Source: Onchocerca volvulus
Taxonomy: Eukaryota; Nematoda; Chromadorea; Rhabditida; Onchocercidae
Reading direction: 5' to 3'
Length of the DNA stretch: 64,000 nt
Assembly (NCBI GenBank): GCA_000499405.2
Contig: HG738137.1
Span: forward strand, 4,154,001-4,218,000
Shown: piece by piece, positions 34,760 to 54,914 of the stretch
How the letters are laid out: each line of letters begins with the position of its first letter
Position numbering within the stretch: position 1 is the stretch's first letter
Notes under the pieces: generated by a model
The model's database searches: none
What the model was told of the DNA's origin: nothing
What the model saw: only the letters and a program-made list of their open reading frames with translations
Made by a program: the position numbers and the translations under genes

Positions 34760-36790
34760 AGGATATTTTGGTTGTTCTATAATAAGTATGTTAATTGGAT
34801 TTCAATATGACTTTATGGTTTTCTATTTGATTTAATTGATTAGCAATTCAAATCAGCAAATCATTCATTTGTGTATCGTAGTGTCTATATACTATGTCTA
34901 ATCTATGTACTATATTGCATTTCTTTAATAATGAATCATATTAATTAATTTGAAGTCAAGACACTCTCAATAATCGCATTGTATTCATGAATGTTCCGAA
35001 TCTTGAAAACATATCATAATCCTGTTGATTGGAATTTTAATATATTTATGCGCTACTTCTTTCAGGAGCTTTAAACGGTGTAGCAGTTAATAATTTTGAG
35101 GACATTTAGTGTATATTGTCCTGTTAATATATGCTTCTTTGGTCCATCTAATGACTACGATAATTAAATTATTAGATTTTATTGTATTCAAAGTTTGACT
35201 TCCTCTAATTTCAAACTGTATCAACACTTGGTATTCATTTCGTATTTCTTGTTCAACAAAGCAGATAGAATAAAATTATTTTAATATGTTTTATGTTTCC
35301 TCATTGAAAATAGAAGTTGGAGAAAAGTTAAAGCTGTTTGAAAGTAATCTTTTAGATCATTCTCCTTTTATATTCCTATAGTTCAAGTTCTCTATTAAGA
35401 TTTCATTATGAATAACCAAATTGAAGATCCACCTGTTTATGGTAGTTGCTGCATCATCATTGTTTTAATAGAAATAGTAATGAAGATGCACCTTACATTT
35501 ATTTAAAATAATTGATATACCTCGAAACAGACGCATTTATTGTATGCGTATTTTTCTCAGCTAATCGCTGTAATTGGTGCCAACGAATGATATTTGTTTA
35601 CAAGAGGAACAGAGCTAAAATTTCGAATTTACGAGAAAAAAAAAAGGTAAGAAAACACTGTTTGGAATTCATTCTTATGAAACTTAATGTATGTCTTTTA
35701 CTGATTGACTTTTCATAGAGACTCAGTACATCAAGCTCCATTTCAGATATGCCTGCAACGATAGATAAGGCTTACTGCAGAAAAACTCAATTCTAGAAGA
35801 GAAACATATGATCATTTTTGTTTCACTCATAAAATATTTTTTAAGGGGAAATTTTTTATACAATCGAGTAAAATGCGTGTCACAGCGATAGATTTAACAT
35901 AAATTAGCCAAAATAAGCTGCTAGAATTTAATATGTATAGATTAATAAATGGATGAATAAATAAATAAACAGAAGTTTTCACAAATGAACAGTCAAAAAT
36001 CTGTTCATATCTCTGTTAAACCCATTAAGTATTACAAGTGTAGTTCTGAAAATAGTATCGATGAACTCTCTACTACTGATGATGATTACGATAGCACTCA
36101 ACTGCATAAGAATGCTGTAGAAAATACAACAATAGCGATTGTCTTGTATATGCAATAGAATGTTTCTTGGAATGACTCTTGCAGTTTGTCACTGATTTGT
36201 TTTCGGACAATTTTTCAACATTTTGTTATTTTCGAAATATTCTCAAGATTTCTGGATAATAAGAGCCAAAGACGAATGTTTCATTGATGTTTACATTCCC
36301 ATGCGAAGATATATTGCGTGTTAGATTCATTATTCTGTTGTGCTGTAGCTGTTTTGTTATCACTATCACTAAAAGCGTTATTGGCGAATTACTAGAATAA
36401 AATGCATTGTTAGCTTTTGTTCTGTGAATGAGTACAGGATATCATGTCGAAACTGCGAACTCAATAGATGTCTTTGAATGACAACTTTGATAAATGAAAA
36501 TGAATGAGCACATCCCTCACCATAATTAAAGTTAAATCAATTTTTGTGATTGCTGTTGCTGAGTCAGCACATCATTATCAACGTCTAAACCGGATAATCT
36601 TTCTTGGCCCTTACCTGCTCAGCATTACGCAATCAATATATCTAATACAATATCCACTACTGCATTCGCATATCGCTATCTACAAAGTAAAAACGGCCTA
36701 TCCAATATGCTTCACTGCAGAATATTCCGGCCGCTCTTTGAGTATTAGCGGTAGAAGTGCACATAATTTTGATGATAATTAAGAAATAAT
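34322..36790. other. AT-rich spacer
   Basis: Contains long T runs near 34580-34593 and 34730-34759. Short open frames here have no splice support. Nothing recognisable. Confidence 0.5.
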
Positions 36791-36800
36791 TATTACTCTC

Positions 36801-37940
36801 AGCTCGGGTAGATCTTGATTACTGACTCGAGAATTTGCGTGCACACATCACAGGCTTTCCGATCACATTGCAACGTGCGACCAGCTCTTGCTAATACTTT
36901 GCGCAAGAAATACCTTCTCAGCGGGAATTTCGATACCCAAATCCCCACGTGCTACCATCAGTCCATCTGCTTCTTTGATTATCTCGTCTGCGCTAAAAAG
37001 CCGTTCAGAACATATTTTTTTCCATTTCTCAGCAACAGAACATTCTGAATCTTACTACAGTTCAAATGAATTGCACAAGATTACGAATCAACTCATTTCA
37101 ACAGTTGGGAATTTGATATTATCTGCTTATTGTTAGTTGACAATAATTAGCTCACTTTTCGACGCCTTCCTGATTTTCAATCTTTGCTATAATTTTAATA
37201 AATCGCCCTTTCTCGCCAAGAATACGCCTAATTGCATGCACGCCATCAGCATTCCGAATAAATGATGCAAATATCATATCAACACCCTGTAGAGACAAAT
37301 TATCATTAGGTCAAGAGTTGATAATCTTGGAGAAATTCCATAAATATGCACCTGTTCGACACCGAATTCCAAATCTTTAATATCTTTCTCGGAAACGGCA
37401 GGTAAATCACATTTAGTTCCAGGAAGGTTGACCCCTTTTTTGCTGCCTAATTTACCCCCATTCTCGATCGTACACATAATATCTTTTCCGTCTGAAATGA
37501 ATAACTATTTGGCTATTCCAAATGAAGACAACTAATAATTTACATTAAAATTATGCTAATTAAAGAGATAAATTGAAAGTTTGACTGAACAACGCTGATA
37601 TGGTTGATAACAATTTGGGTCCGAAAGTAAATGAAAGGTTGGGCCAAATTATGCACTTAATTGACCGAACTTCGCAACCTTCAGCCTTTTTTAGACGCTC
37701 ATCATCCGAAATTCTTATCTTTGGACAGTAGAATAAGGATTCATACGGATGCTATCCACTGTTAGTGAAATGAGTCCATCGTCGATGAATACATGGGAGC
37801 CAGGTTTCAGAACTTTTGGCATATTCTGATAATCGACATATAATACATCAGCACTGCATTTCGAAGCCATAGCGCTGTCTGTCGTGAGCTTAATTTTTGC
37901 TCCTTTTTTCAGTTCTACTTCTTTCGTACCAGATTCCAAA
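36801..37940 (-). pseudogene. Pyruvate kinase pseudogene, unprocessed partial copy
   Basis: Four exon-like blocks match exons of the intact gene at 41.5-48.1 kb: ~37933-37747 (EVELKKGAKIKL, HVFIDDGLISLTVDSI), 37491-37352 ([33 protein letters not shown]), 37286-37156 ([28 protein letters not shown]) and 36992-~36801 ([31 protein letters not shown]). The second and third are exactly 140 and 131 bases, as in the intact gene, and keep GT..AG sites, so the copy arose by DNA duplication and not by retroposition. After LAQ the frame is lost: the remaining similarity (ICATQ-like block) appears in shifted frames with stops. The N-terminal exons and the last five exons were not found, and the first block lacks a proper acceptor. 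Mid-region conservation suggests that constraint was lost after a long functional period, or that a truncated product exists. Confidence 0.85.
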
Positions 37941-37947
37941 ATTTTTT

Positions 37948-38934
37948 TGAATTCTATTTTTTCTCTAAATTTTTTTTTTTGAATTTTCTATCTATAAAAT
38001 CCAGGGCGCATTCTTTTAAAAGCACCTGCATAATGCTCCATAAGCAAAACTGATTCGAATTTCAAATTGTTTAGCATAAGCCGATTTTAACCAAAGTTTT
38101 TACTTTTTTTATTATTGCAAGTATATATTTTACTTTAGTTTCATGATACTGAGAACACTGTTTCGTATTACATGAAAAACCTCATTATTTCAATATACTC
38201 ACACAATTAGTTGAAATTAAATTTTAAATAAATAGTGTAAATTAAATTTTATTCTCATTTCTTCTACATTTCATTGGGGAAGAAAAGTACTAAAACACAT
38301 CGTTTCAAGCTTTCTATTCTGGCCCAGTACTTTCAGGGAAGTAAAATTTGTGAAAGATTGGAACTTGATACAAATAATTCGTTGTGTAATGAAATTCTAG
38401 ATATTATGAGTTTTATTTCTCATGACTATGATGAAGAATGAATTAGTGACTATCGATAATACAACCGATACTTTGTACTTGCCTTTGATATATGGAAGAT
38501 ATCTGCGGTTTACTGGGGATTGATAGAATTTGATGAGGTTTAGAAAGCACCACTCGACAAATACCGACTAGAGCAAAAAATTAGACGTCCTGACCGATCA
38601 GAACAGAGGACTTGATCCAAAAGAATAGCCCTGCAGATAAGAGCCTTTTTTATAGTGAAATTATTTACTACATATGTACCCTAGCATAATTTTCAATATA
38701 TCAGTTTATAGCGCAAAGAGGGATAATTTACAACATGTCACCATAGCACAACATCATTTACAATATGTTAATTATATCTTAAAGGTCTAAGTTTAAATAT
38801 ACAAAGATACTTCTATACTATAAAGATTCTTAATTATCTGAGAAATACATATTCCAAAAAATATTTCGGTTTTTCCAATATACTGAACACGATTTTCATT
38901 GTATAGATTTATATAAAACTTGGATTGAAGCTTT
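37948..38934. other. Spacer between pseudogene and hypothetical frame
   Basis: No supported exon; the missing 5' exons of the pyruvate kinase relic are not recognisable here. Confidence 0.45.
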
Positions 38935-38959
38935 TTAATGAAAAAAAAGGAGAAAAAAT

Positions 38960-39614
38960 TCAGAAAACAAAATAAACTTTTCAAAAGATGTCCCATCGAC
39001 AAAATCATCTTTAATTCTAAGTGTAATGCGTATCCGATCACGATTCTCTATAGTAGCCTTGGCACGAACATGCGTATCGCGATTATCCATTTCTGCATCT
39101 ATTTCCAGTTCTCCAGATGCCACTTGGCTTAAAGAAGTTTCCAACACTTATTCACTTTTTTTTTCACCTTCGGCGAATCCTTTATTTTCCATTAGCACTG
39201 CAAAATCAACTCATTTCAATTCTGTGTGCCATTTCTGATTATGCTCCAACATTCTTTGCTCGGCTGTTTGTCAATTTCGACTTCCGAGTTATATATATGC
39301 CACTCGTTTTTTCGAAACAGGTTTGCCATATTAGTTTGTACAAATCTATGTGCCAGATCCAAAAGCTGTTTGCATCCAATGCCATTATGCATGTGTATGA
39401 TTGGGTTATTCTTCTTTTCATCACTCGCGTCGATCGGCATTGACGAACTTTCGATTTTTGCCGTTGTAAAACTGTTGCTAGGTCGATGTAAAAACTCTGG
39501 ATGAACTGTTATCAGAAAACTGAACTGTCGAAAAATTGATTCTGCTCCAAAATCAGAACCTTTTATATTCTTCTGGGGACTCCCCCTTCTCTGATCTCCA
39601 ATGTGTCGCCTCAT
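38960..39614 (-). pseudogene. Hypothetical gene with an in-frame stop, possibly decaying
   Basis: From ATG 39614 a 110-120 codon frame reads like genuine protein (LITVHPEFLHRPSNSF, IIHMHNGIGCKQLLDLAHRF, LFRKNEWHIYNSEVEIDKQ). A short intron (donor GTTGGAGC, acceptor TTTTGCAG, about 55 bases) would join it in phase to LLMENKGFAEGEKKSE. A TAA follows at about 39151-39153. Beyond the stop the same frame continues as protein-like sequence (LETSLSQVASGELEIDAEMD, DRIRITLRIKDDFVDGTSF). So this is either a pseudogene with a nonsense change, a sequencing error, or two separate exons with an unseen splice. I do not recognise the family. Confidence 0.45.
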
Positions 39615-41488
39615 GACTGGTTAACCTCGCCTTGTTCATTTGTTAGTCGGAGCGTTTCAGCGGTAAACATGTTTATTGACTTGTTAATCCATTTGAAACT
39701 TTCTTCACATTTCCTAACCTTTAACACAATAAGTCATCTTCCGGATTTCCTCGATAGCATTTAGGCTTCAACATCATAATTTTAGCAAAAAGTTCAGATT
39801 TTTCCTCCAGCCGCATTTTGAAATTAAGTCCGATTCACTGGTGCAGTAATTGATGAATTAAATCTCGAAATTCATGACTCGTAATATTTATGGTTGAATT
39901 AAAACTCATTATATTCATAACAGTAGTATTTATATATTCTTCTTCACTTGAGATGCTGAACCCTAAGAAAAAAATTTATATTCTGGAACAGCATGTCACA
40001 GTAGGAAGAAAACAAATATACATACAAACATGTGGGCAATTTGATAGTTCCATTGGTTTTTTTTCATTTCCTGATCCAAAGAAATCGTATGCTATGTATA
40101 ATCCAGTTTTTCGATATGTATGGGTTGAACTTTCAATAATTTTTGCACATGTATAGCGAGATTTGTTCCGAGAAACCCTTTTTATTTTAAATTTGATATA
40201 GTATAGAATGAGTGGATCCTCCTAAATGAAATCGATCTCTGTTCCATTTTTTCTCCTTTCTTATATTCTATGTTCTTTACATTTATGAAACGACATGATC
40301 AAATAACACTTAAAAGACTGAGGAAGCCCCACAAGGATTGAAATCATCCTAAATTTCAGTGACTATCAATTCTGCAGTCTTGCTGCCAAGAAATCTGATT
40401 TGAAATCCTTCGGTATTAAGCTACTTCCATATAAAATGAAATTTCGTATGCTTTTTTCCCAATATTTTTTTAGTATTTGATATCTATTTACAATGAAAAC
40501 ACAGCAGTAAATTTTTTACTGAAGCTCTACTGAAGATGCAAACTGAAAAACTCCTCATATCCTTTTAATTAAATTACCAGAAAAAGATGCAAAGACTCCA
40601 TAACTAATATTGAATAAAAAAAAAAACAATGGATATAATAACAGTTTAAGCCCGACATCGTACAATATTTGAAATTATTGAAAAATGTAAATTCTAACAG
40701 ACTGCAGGTTAAAAAGTGTGTGTTAGATTCGATCAACACAAAATATAAATCAGAGTAACATTTAAAGCTTAGAAAATAAAAATACCGTCTTAATGTTGAT
40801 ATAAGTCAAGTTACATTTAAAACAGTGAGTATCACTGAGCATACATATTGATTTTCGTAAGTTGAACAACACATTTAAAAAAGTGAAACAAGATTCATAC
40901 GAAATTAGAATTACCAAGAATACTTCATCAATTTTCAATTGACAGATCTTCTAAATTAAAATAACTAAGTATAGATCAAAAGCACAAAATTTTTCGAATA
41001 CTAGAATCGTTGTTAAAGAATTTTTTGAATGGTATAAGTCTCTAATTGTTAAAGAAATGGAAGAAAAATAATTTTATTAATTATTTGGTCCCTCATTAGT
41101 ATAAAATTTGCAGACTACAAAAATGAGATACCATATAGCTACAAACAAGGAAATTTGTCGAATTTTTATTAAAATCTATTTAAATTAAATTATAATGTAA
41201 ATAATATTGGCTATCAGTAGGAACATTTTTTTTTATTCAGAAAAAAAACCTGCTAAATAACGCTACTTCAGCATAATGCGTAAGGTAAATTTATTAAGCT
41301 GCAATCCATAATCTGTTTACAAAGTCTTATCTTATAAGAAAAAGTGGGGATTATGGAAATATATCTAAAAAAAAGGGAAGATTCGGACAAACAGCAGATA
41401 ATACTGATCGATAATCGGAAATGAACTGGAAATTTCTAGAGAATAAAAAAGCTGAACTCAAAATAAACTGCAACTACATCACTACCAT
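39615..41488. other. AT-rich spacer before the pyruvate kinase 3' end
   Basis: Nothing coding is supported; it should hold the pyruvate kinase 3' UTR at its right edge. Confidence 0.45.
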
Positions 41489-48081
<6,593 letters not shown>

Positions 48082-49750
48082 TCTTTTGTGATGCTGCTTC
48101 TAAAAAAACGATGTAGCAGTCGATTTTCTATTTATGGAAGGTTATTTCGAAGCTGCTGCTTCTGATTGTGGTCAATACGTCGAATTAGCTCGTTTTTCTA
48201 CAACATTCTTTTAACAGAATCATATCAAATATCAATAATGACAATAAAAATGGCTGAAACTGTCTCCAGAGCATTCTCCATTGAGAAATGCCTTTTCTTA
48301 CTATAACCAGTTTATCACTTTTAACACGATCACAACAATTTTCCCATAAAGCTACAGTAGCACATTCGACAAAACTATCTCAAAGACAATTTGCTTACTA
48401 TACATAAAGATAGTTTACAAAAGAAATGGATAAAAATCATAACTTTTTTAATCTTTTCATTTTCCCACAAATTGCTGAAAAAGACATGTCAATAAATTCT
48501 CACTGTCCCGATTTTGATAACAGCTCGAAATTTCCTAACAATAAGTTTTCGGGTGCAACAAAATATTAAAAACTTCCTGAACAGCATCACAAAATGCATG
48601 TAGTTATAAAGCTAGACAGAACGAATCTTATTTCTTTTCTGCAGATAAGTCAGATTTAAATCTATAATATTCCACACAACTGATGGCTTTCTCCCTTTCC
48701 TATCAAAACAAAAAAAAAGACGGAAAAAGATAAAAAGCAATTTATGTTTTTTCTGTTCAGGCAAATGTTACGAAAGATGATAGTAGTGGCGTTATAAATT
48801 TAAGAGTTTTGTTATGCCGGTTTTCAAGATTTCAAATACACAACTGTCTTATCTCATTCCTACACTATTTTTTAAAATTCCAAGCCGAAGCGCTTGCCTC
48901 ATCTTGTGTTTTTTCAAAAGTACACACAGTTCTAGCACAATTTTTTTACCAAAATAATGGAGAGAGAAAATGTATAAAACAGAGGGAACGATATGCATTC
49001 ACCTATCTATCCAAACAAGCTTCACCTGTCACCTGAAGATGAAGAAATGGTTTGCATTTCGACTCCTCATTTCTAAATAATGTGAAATCGTTGTAATACT
49101 CTCTTTGTTCTCCGTTTCAATCAAAGTACAATTTTGTATTCCCTTTCAAATTGCACTTACAACACATTCACTTCTCAGGAAAGGTCATTGGCGAATTCTG
49201 CACGAACCTATCTCGCACTTATCAGATATGATTTTGGTTCACATCTTGCAATACCCGAGCAATTTTATATATCAAAAAGGCGAAGGACTTTGAAAATTAC
49301 GAATGTAAGAATGTTTAGTCTCGAATTTCACCATATGCTAAAATCAATCATTAAGCATTCATTTTGGTGAGCTAAACTTTGAAATTAGCTTACCAGCAAA
49401 TAAACAACTACAATGGAAGCATCAATGTCAGACAGACTTGACACAATGATAACCAATCAAATGCTCATCAGAAAGGTAGAAGAAAGTATTGCGAAAAAGA
49501 AAATGTGATAAAAATACAGCAATAGATAGAATCATTCTTATTATCGTATGGAAAAAAGTGCGCGATGATACGGTAGATCTTTTCCCTTTCGTAGTTGCAC
49601 TACTTCGTGATTATTTTGATAATATTGGAATGAAACAAACTTCCCAGTCTGTTTATAAAAAGTAAAAATTGGCTCCTCTCCTCCAAATGCTCTACACATT
49701 GACGAAAAAGAGATGAGTATACGAGCGTGCACATACTTCTGATATAACAT

Positions 49751-49930
49751 ATATGTGTAAGTGTATGAGTCTATGTATGTATGTGTGTGTATATATGTGT
49801 GTATATATGTATGTGTATACGTGTGTGTATGTATGTATGTGTATGTGTGTATGTATGTGTATGTATGTGTGAGCATCTATATGTATGTGTGGGTGTGTAT
49901 GTATGTATGTGCATGTGTGTCCGTTTGTAT
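49751..49930. repeat. TG/TATG microsatellite
   Basis: About 180 bases of interspersed (TG)n and (TATG)n units. Open frames across it on both strands (Tyr-Val-Cys or His-Thr repeats) are artefacts of the repeat. Confidence 0.9.
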
Positions 49931-52900
49931 GTTCTGTCGATGAATCAAATTTAAAAAAAGTTATTAAAAATTCGTAATGCCAAAAAAATTAATATTTTAG
50001 TGAAATAAACAAGTATTCATATAAACACATCACTAAGTTTGAAAAGAAAACAACTGAGAATTCAGCGCCTTCTCAAACTTCAATCACAGCTAAATGACCC
50101 TTTGTTTCTAACCCTTCCCTCATCCTTCTCTAAGCATTTCAAACTTCAGAATCCACTCAGCTTTAAATTCTGCAATATCTGTCTTTTTTTTCTCGCCTAA
50201 AAAGGGGAAAATAACAATCGCTGTAAATTTATCAAAATTTCTACATGAAAATTCTCTCTAGCATCGATATTGGATGTCTAGCGATTTTTTTATTCAATAA
50301 AAGGAAAATAAAGTGCATATCGGCACAAATACACTCACTTTTATGATGAGATTTCCTTTCAGACTATTCACAACAGAAAATTCTATAATAGCTTTATGAG
50401 AAATGAAATTTTATGAAAATTATATTTAATGATTTTTATTGCAGCCTGATTTGTAGATCTTTTGGTAAGCCATTCTAGTTCGAAAATTCATTAATTTTCG
50501 GTAGTTAAGATAACTGAGAAAAAAAAAAAGACACAAGAAATACCGACCTTTTCGTTCTTCAGAAATCACATTTAATATTTAAGATTTTCTTATTCATATA
50601 CTGAAGATTATAAAAACATATTAACTTTCTATAGTTTGCAAAAAATAAAAGAATTCAAAATTTTACCAAATTTGAGTAAAGGAAAGAATTCAAAGCAAAA
50701 AAGAACAATCAAATCAGAAAGTTAAAATTCTGAGAGCAGCTCTTTGTTCCTTCTTTTTTCAACGTAATAAATTTTTCAAATTTCAAAAATTTTGCTTCTT
50801 CTTGAAAATTCAGAAATTTCCATAATTCATATTCAAGAAGTAAAGAAGTCAAAAGTTTATTTAGCATTTTAAAATTTGATATACACAAAAATCTCAGCGG
50901 CAAAGCACGATGATGCTGTTGCTTATCATGCTCGAGTGATGAGGTGAGGAATACTTTATGCTCTATGAAGTTGAAGCATTAAATGAATCACTGCAGAATG
51001 ACAACTGCTCCAACTAGTAATTTAATCTTTCTGAATAACAACTAAATTCGCTTATACGAATTTAAATTTATTTTTATTTAAAATTTCAGAAAATGCTCAA
51101 AATATTAAGCAATTCTCTATCTTATAATACAATATATAGCAATACTACTGTACGCTTAAGCATCCGACAAAAATCAAAAGAATAGAGAGTATCTGGTGTT
51201 TTGAAATCAAACAACTGAAATATTTTCGGTTTTATTTCTTCCATATATTTCTAAATTCGGACGCATTTCCAGATTTAGGATGTAAAGAAGAAATGGAACA
51301 GAAAGTATGCTTTGTGCTAAATTGGTCAGAGTTCATGACTCGACAACAAGCTGGAATTTATCAAAGATATCACCGGACATTTCGGTGCAACTCTATGCTT
51401 GATCATACAATATTATAAATGAAAAATTAAGTAATAAATATGAAGATGGAAAAGAAGAATCACCACTTTTACATATCATTAGAAAGATAACAACAAATCT
51501 ACGACCATAGCTACTATTATTGATTTTTTGCTTGCATGATTATTTATGTGGGATAGTTAAAGCTTTATACGAAAAAGAAATGCTAATTTCAATTGACAGA
51601 TATGCAGGAATCGATTGAAAGTATATATATGTCAAGAAATCGATCACGGAAGATAATGAATGGTTGACAGAGCTGTACATCACTTCCTGTCAACGTAACA
51701 ATGAATGTACTGAATTGATTTGTTCAGATTTGGATGTTTGTTCAAAGAAGAGATCGTGCATATTCAAAATTAGTGAAAATATCAAACAAAAAATAAGTAT
51801 TTTCTAAACAATTTTGAGTCCAAGAAAGAAAAATCAATGAATGAACCCAGCTATTTCAACCGACAACATTTGTTTATCCATTTTAACAACAATGATCGCT
51901 CAATGCCAAGAATATAACCTTGGCATGGCATAGATACGAATCATTTAATCATTTAGATAAGTGGAATAGATTAAATATGAATCATTCAAATGAATGGAAT
52001 AGATTTTTTTTTTTTTTTGCTTATTTTTGATGTGGAAGCTCATAATTCACTTCTTAATCACCCCATCCCAACTTTCAAATTTTGCGTTTGTTATAAATTG
52101 CAAGAATGAGTATAGTCTTCTGCAATTGAATTCATCCTCCTCAAATCGTCAGAGAATGGTGACATGTCTATCCTTTCCATTCTATTCCAAATGAATGCCT
52201 CATTTACCCAAACATATTACATACTTCGTTAGTATCAGATTTTTCTCCAGGTTATATTATATTAACTCTGACTAAGTTTTCGCGTTAATCAGAAACAAAA
52301 GAAAAAAATGAAAGTCAAGAAAACTAACGAAAGAGCTGGATAGTTCACCGAATCGAAGAACCTTCTCCAAACGCTGCGTCATTTTGTCAAAAAACTGAAA
52401 AAATAAAAAAAAAAAAAAAAAAAAAAAAAACAGCAATGAACAAAGATATTAATTAAAATATAAAAAAAGTATAAGATGTAAGGAACTATTCAGTCTAAAT
52501 ATTTGGAGAAAAAAAATGGAACAAGCTATAGACTGTCAGGAAATTTGTCTTAATAGAAAGGAGATTGGACAAATAGGATAATTTCATAGAGTTAAAAGAA
52601 ATTAATTGAATTTATAAGTTTTTGTCCAACAGTATAATAGATATAAGAATTACAATAAAAAAAAAGCGGCCTTTAAATTAATCGTACACCATAAGTCTGA
52701 ACAAGCTGTATAATACTAAAAAGTGAAGAAAAAGAGTTGTTTGTTGAGTTGAATTGTTGTTTTTGTATAATAAAAAAGGCTGGATCTTTGTTATTGAAAT
52801 GCACATAATACGCAACAATGTACAAAATAAAATAAAAACTATAAACAAAAAAAAGTAAAATGCAAAAAAAAAGGGGTGTCTGCCATAGATCAGTTTATTT

Positions 52901-54823
52901 TTTTGTTAAGTTTGCATCAAAGAACAAACTGAATTTGTTTTTTTGGTTAGTAGAGGATTGGAAGGGTTGATCTTGAGAGTAATAATTAAACTTTTTTATT
53001 TTTTTGGTTTATCATTCATTCATTCATTCATTTTTTTTTTTTTTTTTGTATTTTTATTGGAGTTATATATTATGTTCTGTTTCTAGGATTAATTTTTTTT
53101 TCTTTTTTTCTCTTCTTTCTTTTTCTCTCTCTATTTTATTTTTTTATACTCCGTTTTTTTTTGATATATTTCTGAGTTTTTTTTTTTTTTTTGGTTACAA
53201 AAACAAATTTTTTTTTAATTTTTGAAAACAAAGAGGTTGCAATCATTCATAAAATCTTCTTGTAACTTTACTTATAAATTGATTGTAATTATGAACTGAA
53301 AATGAATTTAAAATTCTATTTCGGAAAATTTAACAGTTTAAAAATCCTTTAATTTTCAAATTATTTGAGAGAGTTGAAACAAATTGGAATGAAAACGTAA
53401 ATGATTGACAGTCGTTGAGAAAGTGAATTCGAGCATAAATCTTCGCTAAAAATTAAATTTTCAGAAATTATAAACAAGACAAACTTGAAAGTAGTATCGC
53501 ATTCGTCAAATAAAATTATGACATAAATGAATGATGGGAGATGAAAGAATCATTTTTCATATATAAAAAAAATTAGCTTTGGAAGAAGACCGAATAAGTC
53601 ATAAAAGTCTCGCAGAGTAGATGGAAAGGAAGTAGGTTGAGACTAATTAATTAAAATAAACAAACTCACTTCATCTGTCTTTCATATGAAATATCACTCC
53701 TTTACCAGGACAAATTAATTCAACTGCAACTAAATGAATATATTTTCATCTTATTTCATCAATGATTTTTGCCTTTGTGTATATCGCAAGTTGGGATAAT
53801 CATAATAAATTTCTTGTTTATGTAACTATATCCTAACTAATCAAAATTATGTTAAAAATATTTCAAAGTTATTTCTTAGTTAAAATTACGATTTACGAAT
53901 TTTGTTAAGAAGTAATGCACTAAAGAATGAATTTTCTCTAATGTGAAAGACTGAAAAAGTATGCGAAAAAAAACTGAAATGACAGTCCCTCTTGTTTTTA
54001 ATTTACCAGTTGAAACTGTTTAGCATACTGTGATTTTCAAAGAACTCTTTAAAAATGAGCAGTAGTCACTGAGTCATTAGTTTTTGAATTGTCGGAAAGA
54101 GACGAAAATCATTTAATATAATTATTTAAACGGATTTATTCGTATTCAAGATGAAACTATGAGAGGATATTAATGGTAAGAATTCATTTCTAAATTTGAG
54201 AATTCAGTCAGATGAAATTTCCCTTTATGTGTTAAGTTGAGCTCGAAGATCATTTATGAAAGATGAACTTAGACTCCAAATTTCAACTACGGTTCCTTTA
54301 GATCCAAATCATGGCGCAAACAAGGAAAAAATTTCGAATATATCAGTAGAAATCTATTTATGATTAAAATAATAGAGAATAATGAAAAAAGAATTAATTT
54401 AATGCTTCAATTGATCAAAGCAGATTATTATAAGAGAGACAAAAGACTTACATCGGACATTGTTGTCCTTACTTGTTTGCTCAGATAATCCGATTCTGAT
54501 CAAGTTTTCGATGATGGCCTATTGCGCTCAAAGAACTGAAATATTTAATTCGTGTTGAAAATATACAAATAATGGAAATAGAAAAAAACTGATGTCACGT
54601 CAGAAAAAAATTCGGTTGAAGAATAAATAGCAAATAAAAAAGCCTGCGTTATTTTTTTTTTCTTGGAATGATTTATTTGCATTTTTATTCTGAAAGTTAC
54701 TTTAAACTAAAAGATCAAGAAGACTAATATATCACTTTGAACTTGCAAAACTTCTCAAAAGTAATAAAGTAATGCCTTTGGGTAGTGCGCTAACGATTGA
54801 TTATTATTGATTAACTAGAATGG

Positions 54824-54914
54824 AATGTCATTATGGCAAGCTTTTAAGGAAAAAAAATCCTGTCACCACATGGTGACAAGATTTTTTCTCTTGGAAATCT
54901 GCCATAATGACATT
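54824..54914. repeat. MITE-like 91-bp palindrome with 15-bp terminal inverted repeats
   Basis: AATGTCATTATGGCA at 54824-54838 is the exact reverse complement of TGCCATAATGACATT at 54900-54914. Inside, TGTCACCA and TGGTGACA form a second nested palindrome at the centre, and the arms between are A- and T-rich and partly complementary. It resembles a minimal foldback transposon. No clear target-site duplication was identified. Confidence 0.8.

Noticed and set aside
49541..49943. Open frames on both strands across the TG-rich repeat
   Set aside because: Produced by the microsatellite (His-Thr and Tyr-Val-Cys repeats).
53004..53225. Plus-strand Phe-rich open frame
   Set aside because: Translation of T homopolymers.
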